In this document: positions 20,121 through 32,410 of the stretch, in pieces
Layout of the letters: each line of letters starts with the position of its first letter
How positions within the stretch are numbered: position 1 is the first letter of the stretch
From: Chrysaora quinquecirrha
Lineage: Eukaryota; Cnidaria; Scyphozoa; Semaeostomeae; Pelagiidae
Direction of reading: 5' to 3'
Length of the DNA: 64,000 bases
Assembly (NCBI GenBank): GCA_014526335.1
Contig: JACTAT010000029.1
Location: 120,877 to 184,876, forward strand
Notes under the pieces: model-generated
Database searches by the model: none
What the model was told of the DNA's origin: nothing
The model's input: only the letters and a program-made list of their open reading frames with translations
Made by a program: the position numbers and the translations under genes

Positions 20121-20393
20121 TTTCCCAATTTACAAACAAACTCTGTATTTTTACACCTACTAGCGTGGAAGAGGAGTAGGTAGTATTTTCAGGAAAGCTC
20201 GATCTATTTTTAAAAGAGCTGTTAAAGCTGCAATGCCAACAATAAAGAAACAAGGTGTAAAAGCTGCGGAGAAAATTTTGAAACCTGTTTTAGAAGAAGA
20301 AGGAGAGAAGGCAGTCGATTGGATATTAGCTGGTGAGAATGATGGAGAAGTTGTAAAAGATACTAGCATGGCAGCAATGGCGACGGGTGCTTC
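20113..20393 (+). pseudogene. VI/X-like small basic capsid peptide, truncated
   Basis: It starts at ATG 20113, overlapping the penton-like gene end, and has an in-frame TAG at 20161-20163. After it comes RGRGVGSIFRKARSIFKRAV, an amphipathic basic Gly/Arg segment of the sort seen in membrane-active minor capsid proteins of adenovirus-like elements, then a Lys/Ala-rich helix and an acidic tail. The LINE insertion starts at or near 20386-20393. The family assignment is by character and position, not by a strong motif. Confidence 0.5.
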
Positions 20394-20469
20394 TGACGAC
20401 GCTCTTAAGAACATAGACCCCACGGCTGAGGATGAAAACTCTGAATTGCCAAGGTCTTCTGGAATAATA

Positions 20470-21814
20470 AAAAGCGCTTCCGAGGTAGAGGAACTAATAT
20501 TTGAAGAAATTAGAAAGCTACTCTCGAACAAAAAAAGAGCTGATACGACGAACATATGCCAAAGTTTAGCAAGGAAACATGGCGTAGAGAAACCCACGAC
20601 AGAACTACATCTCAGATACCTAATGAGTACTGGCAGACTCGAAAAAACAAAAGTAGAGGTGAGTCATTTAAAATTGTTTATAAAGACCAGGAAGATACAC
20701 TAAATAATACTGAAGAGTATAACTTTCAAAAAGACCGAAATGAAGCTGAAGACATTGTCGAAACGAGTAAATTTTATAGGCCAACGCCCAGCTCCTGTGA
20801 AATACCGAAACCAGAAGTCACCTTGAATAGTGAAAGTCTTTTAAGAACCATTGGGGATCTCGCTCAATCCCTTCAAAGGACAAATGACCTTCTCCAAATG
20901 GAAAGAAAATTATCAATCGAGGTCATGAAAGAAAATATAACCTTAAAATTAAGATTGAAAGATCTTGAAATCAAGAACACACAGCTACGGGCGGATGTTA
21001 GATCAACAAGCTTCAACTCTATCTCGAGCACCCCAGGAAGTCTAAAACAAAGGAAAATAAAAAACCTGAGTGCATAAATCTAGATGAAACAATAGGCAGT
21101 TCTTATGCTGAAACAACATCCAACACAAACAAAAAAGCAACAATCTCAAAAGAAGGTAAGAATGTAAAGGCCAATCGGGAAACAAAAGTGAATAAAATTG
21201 GCACAAAAAGAAAGGCCACAGCAAATGAGGAGAACGAGATGGTTGAACATAATGGGAAAAGCAACAAGAACAACAATGGGAAAAGAGGAGAAAATAGTAA
21301 TAAACCAAAACAACAACAAGAAAATAGAAGAATGTTAAAGATCACTGTTATTGGGGATTCTCAAGTACGATATTTAGACGGGACCAAACTTTCCAATCAA
21401 CATCACGAGGTTCAGGTCATCGCCGATCGTGGAGCCAGGATTGCCAGGATGAAAAACCAAAAGAAGATGCAGCCAGACTCAGACATTATAATCGTTCATG
21501 CTGGAACTAATAACCTTAAAACAACTTCACCAGAGGCACTATCAGAGGAAGTAATCGAAACCTTGGATTACATAAAAAATGGGAACAGGCGTGCACAGGT
21601 TGTATTTTCTTCTATTTTCAAACGAAAGGATGAACTCCATTTAAATGCAAAAGTCATCCAAACAAATAAGATTTTAAAGGACAAACTTTTACTGAAAGGT
21701 TACGATTTTATAGACAATGATAACATTTTATTTAATAATTTAGCATTAGACGGGCTGCACATCAACCAAGGGGGGCTTAAGAAAATTCGCTGGCAATATA
21801 AGCAAATATATTAA
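20470..21814 (+). pseudogene. LINE ORF1 with SGNH/GDSL esterase domain, frameshifted
   Basis: The N-terminal helical part (VEELIFEEIRKLLSNKKRAD, then HLRYLMSTGRLEKTK) shifts frame near 20655 into a coiled-coil stretch (LLRTIGDLAQSLQRTNDLLQ) ending at 21077. From 21188 a basic linker leads to an esterase fold with catalytic-site blocks GDSQVRYLD, HAGTNNL and DGLHIN. ORF1 proteins of CR1/L2-type LINEs combine a coiled coil and such an esterase and bind element RNA. Two frame changes break it. Its exact start is uncertain because it runs open from the Polinton sequence upstream. Confidence 0.8.
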
Positions 21815-21833
21815 GTTTTGCCAATAGGGATTC

Positions 21834-24760
21834 TTGGGATCAAAACTCCACAAATCAAGCGATCATGCATGCGCTCCAATGAGTAAAAATGGTAGAAAAC
21901 GAGGATTGAAATTAGCAACTTTAAATACCGTATCTCTAAAGAAGTATTTACTAGAGTTACAGATTCTATGTCGTGACCATCACTTCGATATCCTTGGACT
22001 TAATGAAACAAGAATTGATAGTAATACGAAGGACTTGGATATTAGAATTGATGGTTACGATGTTTACCGTGATGACAGGAATACTAGCGGCGGAGGAGTG
22101 GCTATCTATGTTAATCATAACATCCCACATATTTATAGGGCCGATATCAAGGACCCAAAATTAGAAATAGTGGGGATAGAGATAACCCGTTGCAAGGAAA
22201 AACTTCATCACGCTATGTTGGTATAGACCCCCAACTTCTGATAATGATAAAGAAACGTTTGAAGCTCTCACCAACTTACTTTCCAAACTTGATGCAGAAG
22301 GAAAGGAGATTATACTTTTTGGGGACACAAATTGTGATTTTAAAAAGGCAATCGAAGGCCCAGCGAAAGAACTAAAATCTATCTACACCGAGTTTCAATT
22401 TGAACAGCAAATCAACGAGTATACCAGAGTTGCTGCCGTTGTTAACAGGGATGGATCGTCCAGAGTGACTAAAACGTTGATCGATCATATTGCCACAAAC
22501 CGCCCAGACTATATCCTTAGATCTGAGGTGCTGAAAATAGGCATGACAGATCACTACCTTGCACTAATCCAAAGAAAATCAATGCAAAAAGGCTCTTAAA
22601 TAGACGAACCAAAATAGTAGAGTCTCGAAGCCTTGCAAATTACAACAAGGACCTTTTCTTGAACGATCTTTCATCTATAGATTGGGACCTTGCTTTTGAA
22701 GCCGCCGCCGGTAACCCTGACATCATGGTTCAAATATTCCACGATCTTTTCGGTTCTATTCTTGATGCTCATGCTCCACTTAAACGTAGGAAAGTTTCTA
22801 ATAGAAATGCACCCTGCATTACGATCACGATTAAAAATCTAATGAGAGAGCGTGATCGAGTCAAGAAAAGAGCCGAAAAAGATCACAGTCTATGGTCAAG
22901 GTATAAAAAACTCAAGAACAAGGTAACGAGTGAACTGCGAAATTGTGTCCAAGACTACTACCACAAATTAATTGAAGAAAACTCTGGTAGTCCAAAGGCC
23001 ATGTGGAAGACGATAAACAGGGTATTAAACAAAACTAAAAATACTGCACCTGTTAATTCTGTCACATCAAATGGTCACAAGTTGGATCGCCCCAATGAAA
23101 TAGCCGAGGCATTTAATGATCATTTTGTGACCATTGGCCCTAAACTAGCAAGCAAAATCAAGGTCAAGGCACAAGATGACCCCATAACTTACGTCAAAGA
23201 TTTGATGAGACACAAATCCTTTCCCACGTTCAAGTTTAAGAAAGTTGACGTTTGTTATGTCAAACATGAAATAAATAGATTAAAGAGCTCGAAGTCACCA
23301 GGGCCTGATAAAATTCCTATCAAAATTCTTAAGGACACGATAGAAATAGTAAGTGGACCTCTAACGACAATATTTAACACGTCTCTAGAAACGGGTGTCT
23401 TTCCAGCTCCTTGGAAACTTGCGAGAGTAACACCAATCTTTAAAGCAGGCCAGAAATCAGAGTTATCAAATTATAGACCAATCTCTGTTGTCTCGATATT
23501 ATCTAGATTGCTGGAAAAAGTTGCCCATGACCAACTTTTTACTCATATGAAGAATAATGGCCTTTTCTCAGATAACCAGTTCGCGTTTCGTAAGGCACAT
23601 AGCACGTTAACATCGATACTTAATATCACCGAAGCTTGGTTCAGGAACATAAATGATCGTGAAACAAATATAAGTGTGTTCCTTGATTTAAAAAAAGCAT
23701 TCGACACTGTCGATCATGGTATCCTACTATCTAAGTTATCCATCTATGGGGTCTCCAATCTTGAACACAACTGGTTCCACTCATACTTGACTGAACGAGA
23801 GCAGTATTGCCACATTGAAAGCCACGCATCTAGAAAAAAGCTGCTTCAGTGTGGAATCCCACAAGGGTCGTGTCTGGGTCCCTTACTATTCATCATCTAC
23901 ATGAATGATTTTGAGAAATGCCTGAAAAAAATCAATCCCCAATCTATACGCTGATGATACAAGCATTTCCTTTGCCTCATCAGAGATTGATGAACTCTTT
24001 AACGACATCAAAGACGAACTTGATCTTATGTCATCCTGGATGAGACAAAATAAACTTAGCTTGAACGCAGAAAAAAGCGAGTTTATGCTGATAGGGCACC
24101 CACGACAACTTAAAGCAACAATAGACTTTCCCGACCTTGAACTGAACAACGAAAAGCTGGGCAGAGTTCGAAAAACCAAATATCTCGGCCTTGTTATAGA
24201 TGAGAGCATGAACTGGGAAGATCAGATCTCGTCTATGAAAAGAAAAATGAAAAACGGTCTGGGAGCATTATCTAAACTAAAGAATATTCTCCCCCCAGTC
24301 TAACCTAGCAGTCATTTACCGAGCTCTAGTAGAAAGCCATCTGAGATATTGTAATGTTGTCTGGGGACATCTGCCAGACACAAAACTAGAGTCTCTTCAA
24401 AGACTGCAAAATAGGGCTCGCAGACTTATTGAAAATGGCAAATTCAAAGATGGTTGGGTCTGTGATTGGCTAAACGTAAAAAACCTAATTAAGTTTGATA
24501 GGCTAATTGCAACTTATAAAGTGAAAAATGAACTCTGCCCAGAAAACCTGAAGAATATATTCACCACGAGATCGACCATTTCGAGATACAATACACGAAA
24601 AATTGAAGATTTCGAAATTCCCCGACTTCGTTTAGAATATTGTAAGAAATCCTTTAAATACCAGGGAGCAACTACTTGGAATGAGATCCCAAAAGAAATA
24701 AGAGATTCTGCCTCACTATTTTCCTTCAAACGAAACCTGAAGGAATTTTTGAGGTAATGA
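21834..24760 (+). pseudogene. LINE ORF2: endonuclease and reverse transcriptase, broken
   Basis: The endonuclease shows LKLATLNTVSL, DILGLNETRID, GYDVYRDDRNTSGGG, then in other frames LFGDTNCDF and a TDHYL end block. The reverse transcriptase (22659-23954) shows SSKSPGPDKIPIKIL, SNYRPISVVSILSR, VFLDLKKAFDTVDH, GIPQGSCLGPLLF and, after a frameshift near 23940, YADDTSISFAS. The thumb and C-terminal segments are in 24028-24303 and 24521-24757. The protein nicks target DNA and copies the element RNA onto it. About five frameshifts or stops are present, so this copy is dead. Confidence 0.88.
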
Positions 24761-24926
24761 CCCAAACACGACCCCTTGGAAGAGCAGCTTTTTTATTTTT
24801 CTTATTGAAAATTGTATATTAGTAGCATAACCTTTTTTCTTGTATTGCTGAAAGGGTATTGTGTTAAAATAAAATAAAATGAAAATGAAATGAAAATGAA
24901 ATGAAACGAAGTGAAACTGGTGCTTC

Positions 24927-25108
24927 GTCACATACATCTTAAAGATGATGTATTGAAAGGAATTGAAAGAACGCTGATGAAAACTAATGCAATTTATCCA
25001 GTCTGTCAACCTCATATGGCAAGCTACTTAATCAATACCGCAACAACCAGTTGGGTTCAAGATAATGTGTTTAATGGAAAGATTCCAAACAGATTGTTTT
25101 ATGCGCTG
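24927..25108 (+). pseudogene. Polinton major capsid protein, segment 1 of C-terminal part
   Basis: It reads through KDDVLKGIERTLMKTNAIYP and VQDNVFNGKIPNRLF, the conserved blocks in the C-terminal third of the Polinton/adintovirus double-jelly-roll capsid protein. Upstream lies the LINE; the two N-terminal thirds of the gene are not found in the window. At 25109 the BEL/Pao LTR interrupts the frame, which continues at 31370. Confidence 0.75.
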
Positions 25109-25529
25109 TGTAGGAAATCCTAGACATTACGTAATTACTAAAAGGACGTTATTTCGTAAAGGACAATATTAGACATTACACTGCCTGTCGTCCAACAGTG
25201 AGTTTCTTTGTTTTGTTACCAACGTAACTAATAGCTTGTCTGTCGCATTATCGATCACTTTGTTTTGATTTGTACGTAAATTTACTCCCGTTTTTAGAAA
25301 ATTATGTAATCTCTGTTTATATTTTGACCCGGTTTCTATGACTAAGGAATTTAGAAAGCTGCTTAAATACAGCGTAATTTTCAGTAGAAATTAGATTGGA
25401 TTTGAGTTGCCTCAGTTAACAATGTTATTCTTTGAGCATTATAATCATCATCAAGACTTGTGATTTATTTAGTGTCACTGGGAGTTTTTAAGTAAGCGCA
25501 AAGCATAGTCTACAAGAAATTCCCCACAC
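25109..25529 (+). repeat. BEL/Pao 5' LTR
   Basis: 421 bp, TG...CA boundaries. It is followed immediately by TGGCGACCCTGCC (25538-25550), whose TGG start and position fit a tRNA primer-binding site; the tRNA was not identified. Confidence 0.93.
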
Positions 25530-25558
25530 TAAAAGTGGCGACCCTGCCAGGACCCGCA

Positions 25559-28500
25559 ATGGAACAATATGAAAAAGAACTGAAAACTGGAAAATTCATG
25601 CTGGAGGATTGCGAAGAGGCCTTTCGAACTTGAAGACAGAGAAGACATCAAACTTGCATACAAGAAGATTTGCGGAATCGTCAAAAAGCTGGACAAATCG
25701 AAGGATGACGTCACAGAAGAAATGTTGGGGAAGGAGGATACGATCGACCAGGTGCGACAATGGAACCAAACACAGAAAGAAGAAATCGAACCGATTCGTG
25801 AAATGCGCAAGAGACTGAAGGAAAAGCTGGACTGGTTCAGCTATCAAGAGTCCCGACAGAAACAAGAGAGGGAAATCGAGCTGCAAAGGCAAATCATGGA
25901 GGAACAGACCCGCATAGCCCCGGGAAAAGAGAAGGAGATGGAAGAAATGAAGATCAGACAGCAGGAGTGTGAGGAAGAATGGTGCCGAAAGAAACTGGAG
26001 TTGGAAGCCGAAGCTGCAGCAAAACGCTGCCAAGAAGAGAAAGGCAAGGCTCAATCGGTTAAGCTTCAAAAGTACACGATCACCCCGTTTAAAGGAGAGT
26101 ACAAGGATTGGTTGCGCTTTTGGAATCAGTTCACAGTGGAAGTCGATGGATCGGGTATCTCAGAAATAAGCAAGTTCAACTACCTTTTGGAATTGGTGAT
26201 GGGAAAGCCCAGAGAAGATATCCTTGGATTGCCCCACACAAGTGATGGTTATGAAGAGGCCAAGCGGATTTTAGAGCAAACCTATGGCAGAGATATCAAG
26301 ATACACAAGACTCTGATTAAAGAATTGGAGAATTTGCCCCACATCACAACCGTCCATAAGCTGACAGAGGTCCACATCTTCTACAACCAACTCGCTAGGA
26401 TCATCCGAACACTGGTCACCATGAAGAAACTGGAGACTGCCCAGAGCTTTGTTTACTCTCTTAATGATAAGTTGGGTCCCGTGAAAGAAGCATTGGTAAA
26501 GAAAGATGACGACTGGGAAGAGTGGAAGCTGGAAGAGTTGGTTGAGAATCTCCGCAAATACATTGATCGAAATCCACTGCCAGAAACGGAAACGGGAACC
26601 TTGCCATACCCCAACCAGCTAAAGAAAAGAAGTGAATTTCAAGACTGGAGGAACAAGCGGGATAAGATGCTACTTGTGAGTACCCAGAAACCCCAAAGAA
26701 GAACCCCTGGTTGTTTGTACTGTGTACTGCCGAACCATAAGAGTGTCGACTGCTTGAAGGTATTGGACATTGCAGCCAGAAAGGATATCCTGAAGAAGAG
26801 CAGACTGTGTTTCAATTGCACCGGATTTGGACACATGGCTACCAATTGCAACTCCAGAGGATGCGGGAAATGTAACCGAAAACACCACACATCTATCTGC
26901 GATGCCACACCAGTGACGAGTTTTCCAGCCCCAACCGCCCCAGGCGCAGATGCAGAACAAGGGAAACGAGCGATAAACAAGAACACGGCGATCCATGCAA
27001 CAGTAGTAGCGAAAGTGAATGGAGTAACTGCTCGTATTATGATAGACTCTGGTTCTGGAAGCTCTTACATCGGTACAAGTCTGTTGACACAGCTCAAGCT
27101 GAAGCCATCAAGAATTGAGAAGAGGATCATAGAGCAGATGTATGGAACAGTGACCAGAAGAGTCGAGATTTACAAAGTGAAGATCACATCTGACGTGGTA
27201 GAAGATTTTGGAATGGAGTTAACGTGTATCAATGGAGAGAAAGAAATCCTGACTTTCCTACCGAATCCAAGAATCAAGTCCCTGAAGAAGAAATATGATC
27301 GTTTCAGATGTTTCAGTTTCAGTGATGAAGGTGCCATGGACGATATGCTGCCAGTTCATTTGATTTTGGGTACCTCTGACTTCCAAAGAATCAGAACGAC
27401 TGAGCCATTGGTATTAGGCCCTAACCCTGACCGTGATCCTGGAGCAGAGTTCACGATGCTTGGCTGGACGCTGAGTGGAAAAAAAGTTGGTAGTGAAGTT
27501 GGAACAGAAAAGGGTTTCTTTGCGAATTCCACCAAAGACGAATTCAAACAGATGTGTTCGTTGGAAGTTCTTGGACTGGTCGACGAAATTGGAGATGATG
27601 CAGATTTTCATGAAAACTTCAAGAAGAACATCGAACGCATGGAAGATGGAAGTTATCAGACAAGACTGCCATGGAAACCAGATCACTGCACAGTATCAAC
27701 CAACCAGGATCTGGCAATGGCCAGACTACACAGCACAACCAGAAAGTTGGAGAAGCTCAACAAACTAGAAGAATACCACCAGGTGATGTCAGAACAAGTA
27801 CGAGATGGCATTTTGGAGAAAATCCCAGACGAACCCAGCGGTGAAGTAGTTCATGACGTGCCCCACCAACTAGTTTTCCGTGAAGAAGCCGAATCAACCC
27901 GCCTGAGAATCGTGTATGACTGCTCAGCCCGTGCCAGTAGCCAAGTACCCTCGTTGAATGACTGTCTGGAGACTGGACCATCCTTACAGGCCCACATCTT
28001 TGACATATTGCTGAGAAATCATATGAAGAAGTACTGCATCACTGATGACGTAAAGAAAGCGTTCCTACAGATCAAGCTGGATCCAGTCGATAGAGATGCG
28101 CAGAGGTTATTCTGGTATGAAAACTTGGAGGAAAGGAAAATAGCGGCTTATCGATTCACCAGGGAGATATTCGGATCAGCACCTAGCCCATACATCTTGG
28201 GAGCCACGTTTGAGAAGCTCATTAGCCAGTTCGAAGCGAAGTACCCCCAGACAGTGAAAGATCTGAAAGAAAACACATATGTGGATGATGTACAATCTGT
28301 TTGCGATACTGTGGAGGAGCTTGTGAAATTCAAGGAAGAAGCAACCGAAATCATGAATGGAGGTGGATTCCAGCTCCATAAATGGCACAGCAACGCAACC
28401 TTTGAAGTTGACGTGACCAGCAGCTTGATAGAAGTTGAAGACCCCACATACGCCAAAGTCATTGTTGGAACTCTACCCAGCGAAACGAAAATCCTTGGGA

Positions 28501-30899
28501 TTCCATGGGACACGAATAGAGATGAGTTCAGAATCAGTTTTGCAAAGTGTACAGAGAATGGAAACGGGGGAGCAATAACCAAGAGGAAGATGCTTTCCAT
28601 CATCAATGGCGTGTTTGATCTTTTAGGCATTGTATCTCCTGTGATTATCACTGGCAAGATCTTGTACAGCAAAGTATGCTTGATGAAATTATCTTGGGAT
28701 GAAGAATTACCCAGCGAGATTGCAGAGCCCTGGCACAAATGGATCAAATGCTTGGCCAAAACACCCTCTGTATCCATACCCAGAAGTGTAATCAGTGGTG
28801 AAGTGGTGAAAATGGTACTACATGGCTTCGCAGATGCAAGCAACCAGGCAGTTTCAGCATCAATTTACATTGTGGCGTACTATTCCAATTCAGATGTGAG
28901 TCAACGCTTATTGGTATCGAAGTCCCGGATAGCCCCGAAGAAGAGTATTCCTCGCCTGGAACTGGTTGGCGCTCATACCTTGTGTATGCTGGTGAATCAT
29001 GTGAAGAAGACATTGGTTGAATATCCGATAGAAGAGTTCCATGGATGGGTGGACAGCACCACGGTATTGCACTGGCTAGGAGGAAATGGCACATGGACCC
29101 AGTTTGTGAGAAACAGAGCAGCAGCAATCAGAGAAAGCAACCTGACGAAATGGCACTATGTTCCTACTGAAGAAAACCCGAGTGACAAAGGTACAAGAGG
29201 AGTTGCCCCGGAAAAGCTTGGAAAACTGTGGTTCCACGGCCCAGATTGGTTGCAGAATGAAGATGAATGGCCTAGTCAACCAGAAATCGCAGAGACAGCC
29301 GAAGCAGTGTGCGAAAGTCTGCCTAAGAAAGAGAAACAATTGATGGCGAAGGACGAGACAAAGGAGCCAGATCATTTGGGTACACTGTTGGAGAAGTTCT
29401 CGTACTGGAAGACGCTGCGCATAACGGCCTTTGTGATGAGATTCATAGCAAAATGCAGAGGCAGAAGAACTCAAGAACCAATGTTGACTTCAGAAGAGAT
29501 CGATTCAGCAGAAACATATTGGTTGAAGAAGACCCAGTCCTCTGAAGAACTCAAGTCCGACGTCGAGCTGAAAATGGATGAAAATGGATTGTGGAGATGC
29601 AATGGAAGAATCCCAGGATACAACCCCATATTCTTGCCCAAAAATAGCAGATTGGTAGGCTTACTCATACAGCAAAGCCACGAGAAGACACTTCACAAGG
29701 GAGTTGCAATGGCATTGAGTGACATGCGGAAAAGGTACTGGGTTCCCAAACTTCGATCACAGGTGAAGAAGATCTTACACAAATGCAACCGCTGCAAGAG
29801 ACACAGAGTAAAGCCCCTGCCAAGTCCTGGAAAATCCATGCTTCCAGAGTTCAGAGCCCAGCTGAGTGAGCCCTTCGCCTTCACAGGAGTGGACTTTGCT
29901 GGACCAATCGTATATAAGATCAGGAAATCAACCTTTGGGAAGTCATATGTAGCCCTATTCACTTGTGCAAGTACAAGAGCTGTCCATCTAAAGCTTTGCA
30001 AAGATCTATCAGCATTGGAATTCCAGAGGACGATGAAAGAGTTCGTTGCTAGAAGGGGACCACCTCAAGTAATGCTGAGCGACAATGGCAGAACGTTCGT
30101 TGCGACAAAGAAGTGGTTGAAGACCTTAGTCAAGAATGAAGACCTGATGAATTTCTTGGCAAACCGGAGGATCAAGTGGAAGTTCAACCTTTCTCGTGCA
30201 GCCTGGTGGGGAGGATTTTTTGAGCGGCTGGTGGGAATAATGAAAAGAAGCCTCTCGAAAGTAATCGGCAAGAAACTCCTTACATTTCCTGAGCTGGAAG
30301 AAGTCCTACTTGATGTGGAGTGCACGATGAACAACTGACCATTATGTTACCGGGGAGAAGAATTTGAGCATCAAGTCATCACGCCGAACATTCTGCTAAG
30401 AGGAAGACCTCAAGTGCTCCTGGAAGAAGACTTGGACAAACTGGTCCAAGGAACTCAACCCACAAAGCGGATTGCATTTACAAAGAAAAGCAGAGATCAA
30501 TTGAGAAAACGGTATATGAGTGAGTACCTCTATGACCTAGAAGAGAGAAAACAGCAATGCGGAGGAGGCACAGATGTTACCCCCAAAAGAGGAGCAGTCG
30601 TATTGATGACAGATGACACCAAGAACAAGTCGCTTTGGAGGTTAGGAAGAGTTATTGGAATCATCCGTGGTGGAGACACGATAGTTCGTGGACTGAAATT
30701 GAAGCTCGGAAATGGAAATATGGTGGAACGACCCCTACAACTCGTGTGTGACCTGGAGATCGGTGGAGAAGATGAAACCGTAGAATTGAAGCCCCTGGCT
30801 AAGGAGTTTACCCCTAAAGGAAGACCAACGAGGAAGGCTAAGACTGAAGCCATGAACCAAATCAAGGGAATTGGACTGTATGAAGATGAACAAGACTAA
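25559..30899 (+). pseudogene. BEL/Pao gag-pol polyprotein, nearly intact
   Basis: The ATG at 25559 opens a gag N-terminus that changes frame near 25615; the main frame then runs to 30338 (TGA at 30336-30338) and continues in the same frame to 30899. Visible domains: a coiled-coil and gag region (FKGEYKDWLRFWNQF), zinc knuckles (CLYCVLPNHKSVDC, CFNCTGFGHMATNC), aspartic protease (IMIDSGSGSSYIG), reverse transcriptase (LRIVYDCSARA, KAFLQIKLD, YVDDVQSV), RNase H (SRIAPKKSIPRLELVG), integrase zinc region (HEKTLHKGVAM, CNRCKRH) and DDE core (GVDFAGP, LSDNGRTF, AAWWGGFFERLVG). One frameshift and one stop separate it from a full-length protein. Confidence 0.93.
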
Positions 30900-30943
30900 A
30901 CTATTAAACTTAAAGTATATTATTAAAACTGTAGTCACATTTT

Positions 30944-31365
30944 AATAGGGGGAGGGTGTAGGAAATCCTAGACATTACGTAATTACTAAAAGGACGTTAT
31001 TTCGTAAAGGACAATATTAGACATTACACTGCCTGTCGTCCAACAGTGAGTTTCTTTGTTTTGTTGCCAACGTAACTAATAGCTTGTCTGACGCATTATC
31101 GATCACTTTGTTTTGATTTGTACGTAAATTTACTCCCGTTTTTGGAAAATTATGTAATCTCTGTTTATATTTTGACCCGGTTTCTATGACTAAGGAATTT
31201 AGAAAACTGCTTAAATACAGCGTAATTTTCAGTAGAAATTAGATTGGATTTGAGTTGCCTCAGTTAACAATGTTATTCTTTGAGCATTATAATCATCATC
31301 AAGACTTGTGATTTATTTAGTGATTTAAGCCCAAAGCATAGTAACTCTACAAGAAATTCCCCACA
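30944..31365 (+). repeat. BEL/Pao polypurine tract and 3' LTR
   Basis: AATAGGGGGAGGG (30944-30956) is the plus-strand primer tract directly before the 409-bp LTR (30957-31365). The last 50 bp differ from the 5' LTR: GTCACTGGGAG-type sequence is missing and a short ACT is added. Confidence 0.92.
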
Positions 31366-31369
31366 GCTG

Positions 31370-31782
31370 GTTGATAATACATCATTCAATGGAACGGATG
31401 AAGGAAATCCGTTTGAGTTTGAACATGTTTCTTTTTCTGCCATTCAAGTGACTGTTGACAATCAAGAAATTACCCCACCTCTAAGATTGAATTATGATGA
31501 TGATGATTACTTTGATGCCTACAATCGCTTGGTGACCAGCTTGAATAATTCACCTAGCCTAATTGATTATGATAGATTCAAACAAGGATCGGCAATCTAT
31601 GGGTTTGATTTGACACCAAAAGGAAACTGTGCAGATGAGCAACATTTGCTTAAAAGAGAGGGTAATCTGAGAATAAGTATAAATTTTGCAAACGCTGTTG
31701 ACAGTTTGATGAACATTGTAATTTTGGGTGAATTAGAGTCATTCAAATTGATAGTCATAAAAACATCATTCGAGATTGGTAA
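31370..31782 (+). pseudogene. Polinton major capsid protein, segment 2 of C-terminal part
   Basis: It contains FEFEHVSFSAIQVTVDNQEI, then IYGFDLTPKGNCADEQHLLK and LRISINFANAVDSLMNIVIL, the best conserved end blocks of Polinton/adintovirus major capsid proteins. A frameshift near 31745 precedes the final residues. The segment directly continues 24927-25108 across the BEL/Pao insertion, in the same reading frame once one GCTG is discounted. Only about 200 residues of an expected 600 or so are present in the window. Confidence 0.82.
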
Positions 31783-31784
31783 TT

Positions 31785-32270
31785 ATGGATGATATAACGA
31801 TTAATAACTTACTTGTAAAACGTGAAAAGCTACCTCATTTTCATGGTGTATTGGGGAAAGATGAAATCAAAAACATAGACATTCATTCTCTACCTTGTTC
31901 ATTTATTTTCAATGAAGATAATTTTACTGGTAAAGGAACCCACTGGGTAGCTGTCTATATTGCTGATGATGGTCGATTGGATTTCTATGATTCGTTTGGT
32001 GAACCTCCTATGTTGAAAGAATTTCTAGACTTTATTAGTCTGTTCAAGCTCGCTTATAACAAGGTTCAAGTTCAATCCTATGAGACTGCTACATGTGGAC
32101 AACATTGCATATTCTTTCTAATTAATAGAACAAAAAACGTTTCAATGAACTCAATGGTTAATAAATATTTCAACATTAAAAACAAGTTAGATAACGATTT
32201 ATTTGTTTACAACTATGTTAAACGAAGATATAATTTAAGTTTGTTAAAACAGTTTGTTACAATAGTTTAG
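31785..32270 (+). CDS. Polinton adenain-like maturation protease
   Basis: About 160 residues from ATG 31785 (an upstream in-frame ATG at 31776 would add three). The catalytic histidine lies in GTHWVAVYIADD, an acidic residue in YDSFGEPP, and the cysteine in TATCGQHCIFFL, the order of the adenovirus-type cysteine protease family (C5/ULP-like fold). In related viruses it cleaves capsid precursors during maturation. The frame is complete and the length is normal for Polintons. It is convergent with the polymerase gene, 140 bp away. Confidence 0.9.
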   Translation: MDDITINNLLVKREKLPHFHGVLGKDEIKNIDIHSLPCSFIFNEDNFTGKGTHWVAVYIADDGRLDFYDSFGEPPMLKEFLDFISLFKLAYNKVQVQSYETATCGQHCIFFLINRTKNVSMNSMVNKYFNIKNKLDNDLFVYNYVKRRYNLSLLKQFVTIV

Positions 32271-32410
32271 AATAATGTTACAACAGTTTGTTAAATCAGT
32301 TTAGAATAATGTTACAACAGTTTAGAATATTGTTACAACAGTTTGTTAAAATAGTTTAGAATATTGTTAAAATAGTTTAGAATGTTGTTAAAATAGTTTG
32401 TTAAAACAGT
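32270..32410. repeat. AT-rich tandem repeat between protease and polymerase
   Basis: Several imperfect copies of a unit of about 20 bp such as TTAAAATAGTTTAGAATATTG fill the gap between the two convergent genes. It may cover the 3' ends of both transcripts. Confidence 0.75.

Larger units (their letters stand above)
20394..24918 (+). mobile_element. CR1-like LINE inserted in the Polinton
   Basis: The element has ORF1 with an SGNH esterase domain, ORF2 with endonuclease and reverse transcriptase, and a 3' end made of TGAAA/ATGAAA repeats (24874-24905). GGTGCTTC occurs at 20386-20393 and 24919-24926 and may be the target duplication. Polinton capsid sequence resumes right after it. The copy is nearly full length but frameshifted in both ORFs. 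Confidence 0.85.
25109..31365 (+). mobile_element. BEL/Pao LTR retrotransposon
   Basis: The 5' LTR is 25109-25529 and the 3' LTR 30957-31365, both starting TGTAGGAAATCC and ending CCCCACA. GCTG flanks both sides (25105-25108 and 31366-31369). The LTRs differ at several single bases and in a block near their 3' ends, so the insertion is not very recent. Between them is a gag-pol polyprotein with one frameshift near its start and one stop near its end. It sits in the capsid gene of the Polinton. Confidence 0.95.

Noticed and set aside
24870..24905. Tail repeat as an independent microsatellite
   Set aside because: It sits exactly at the 3' end of the LINE before Polinton sequence resumes, so it is the LINE tail.
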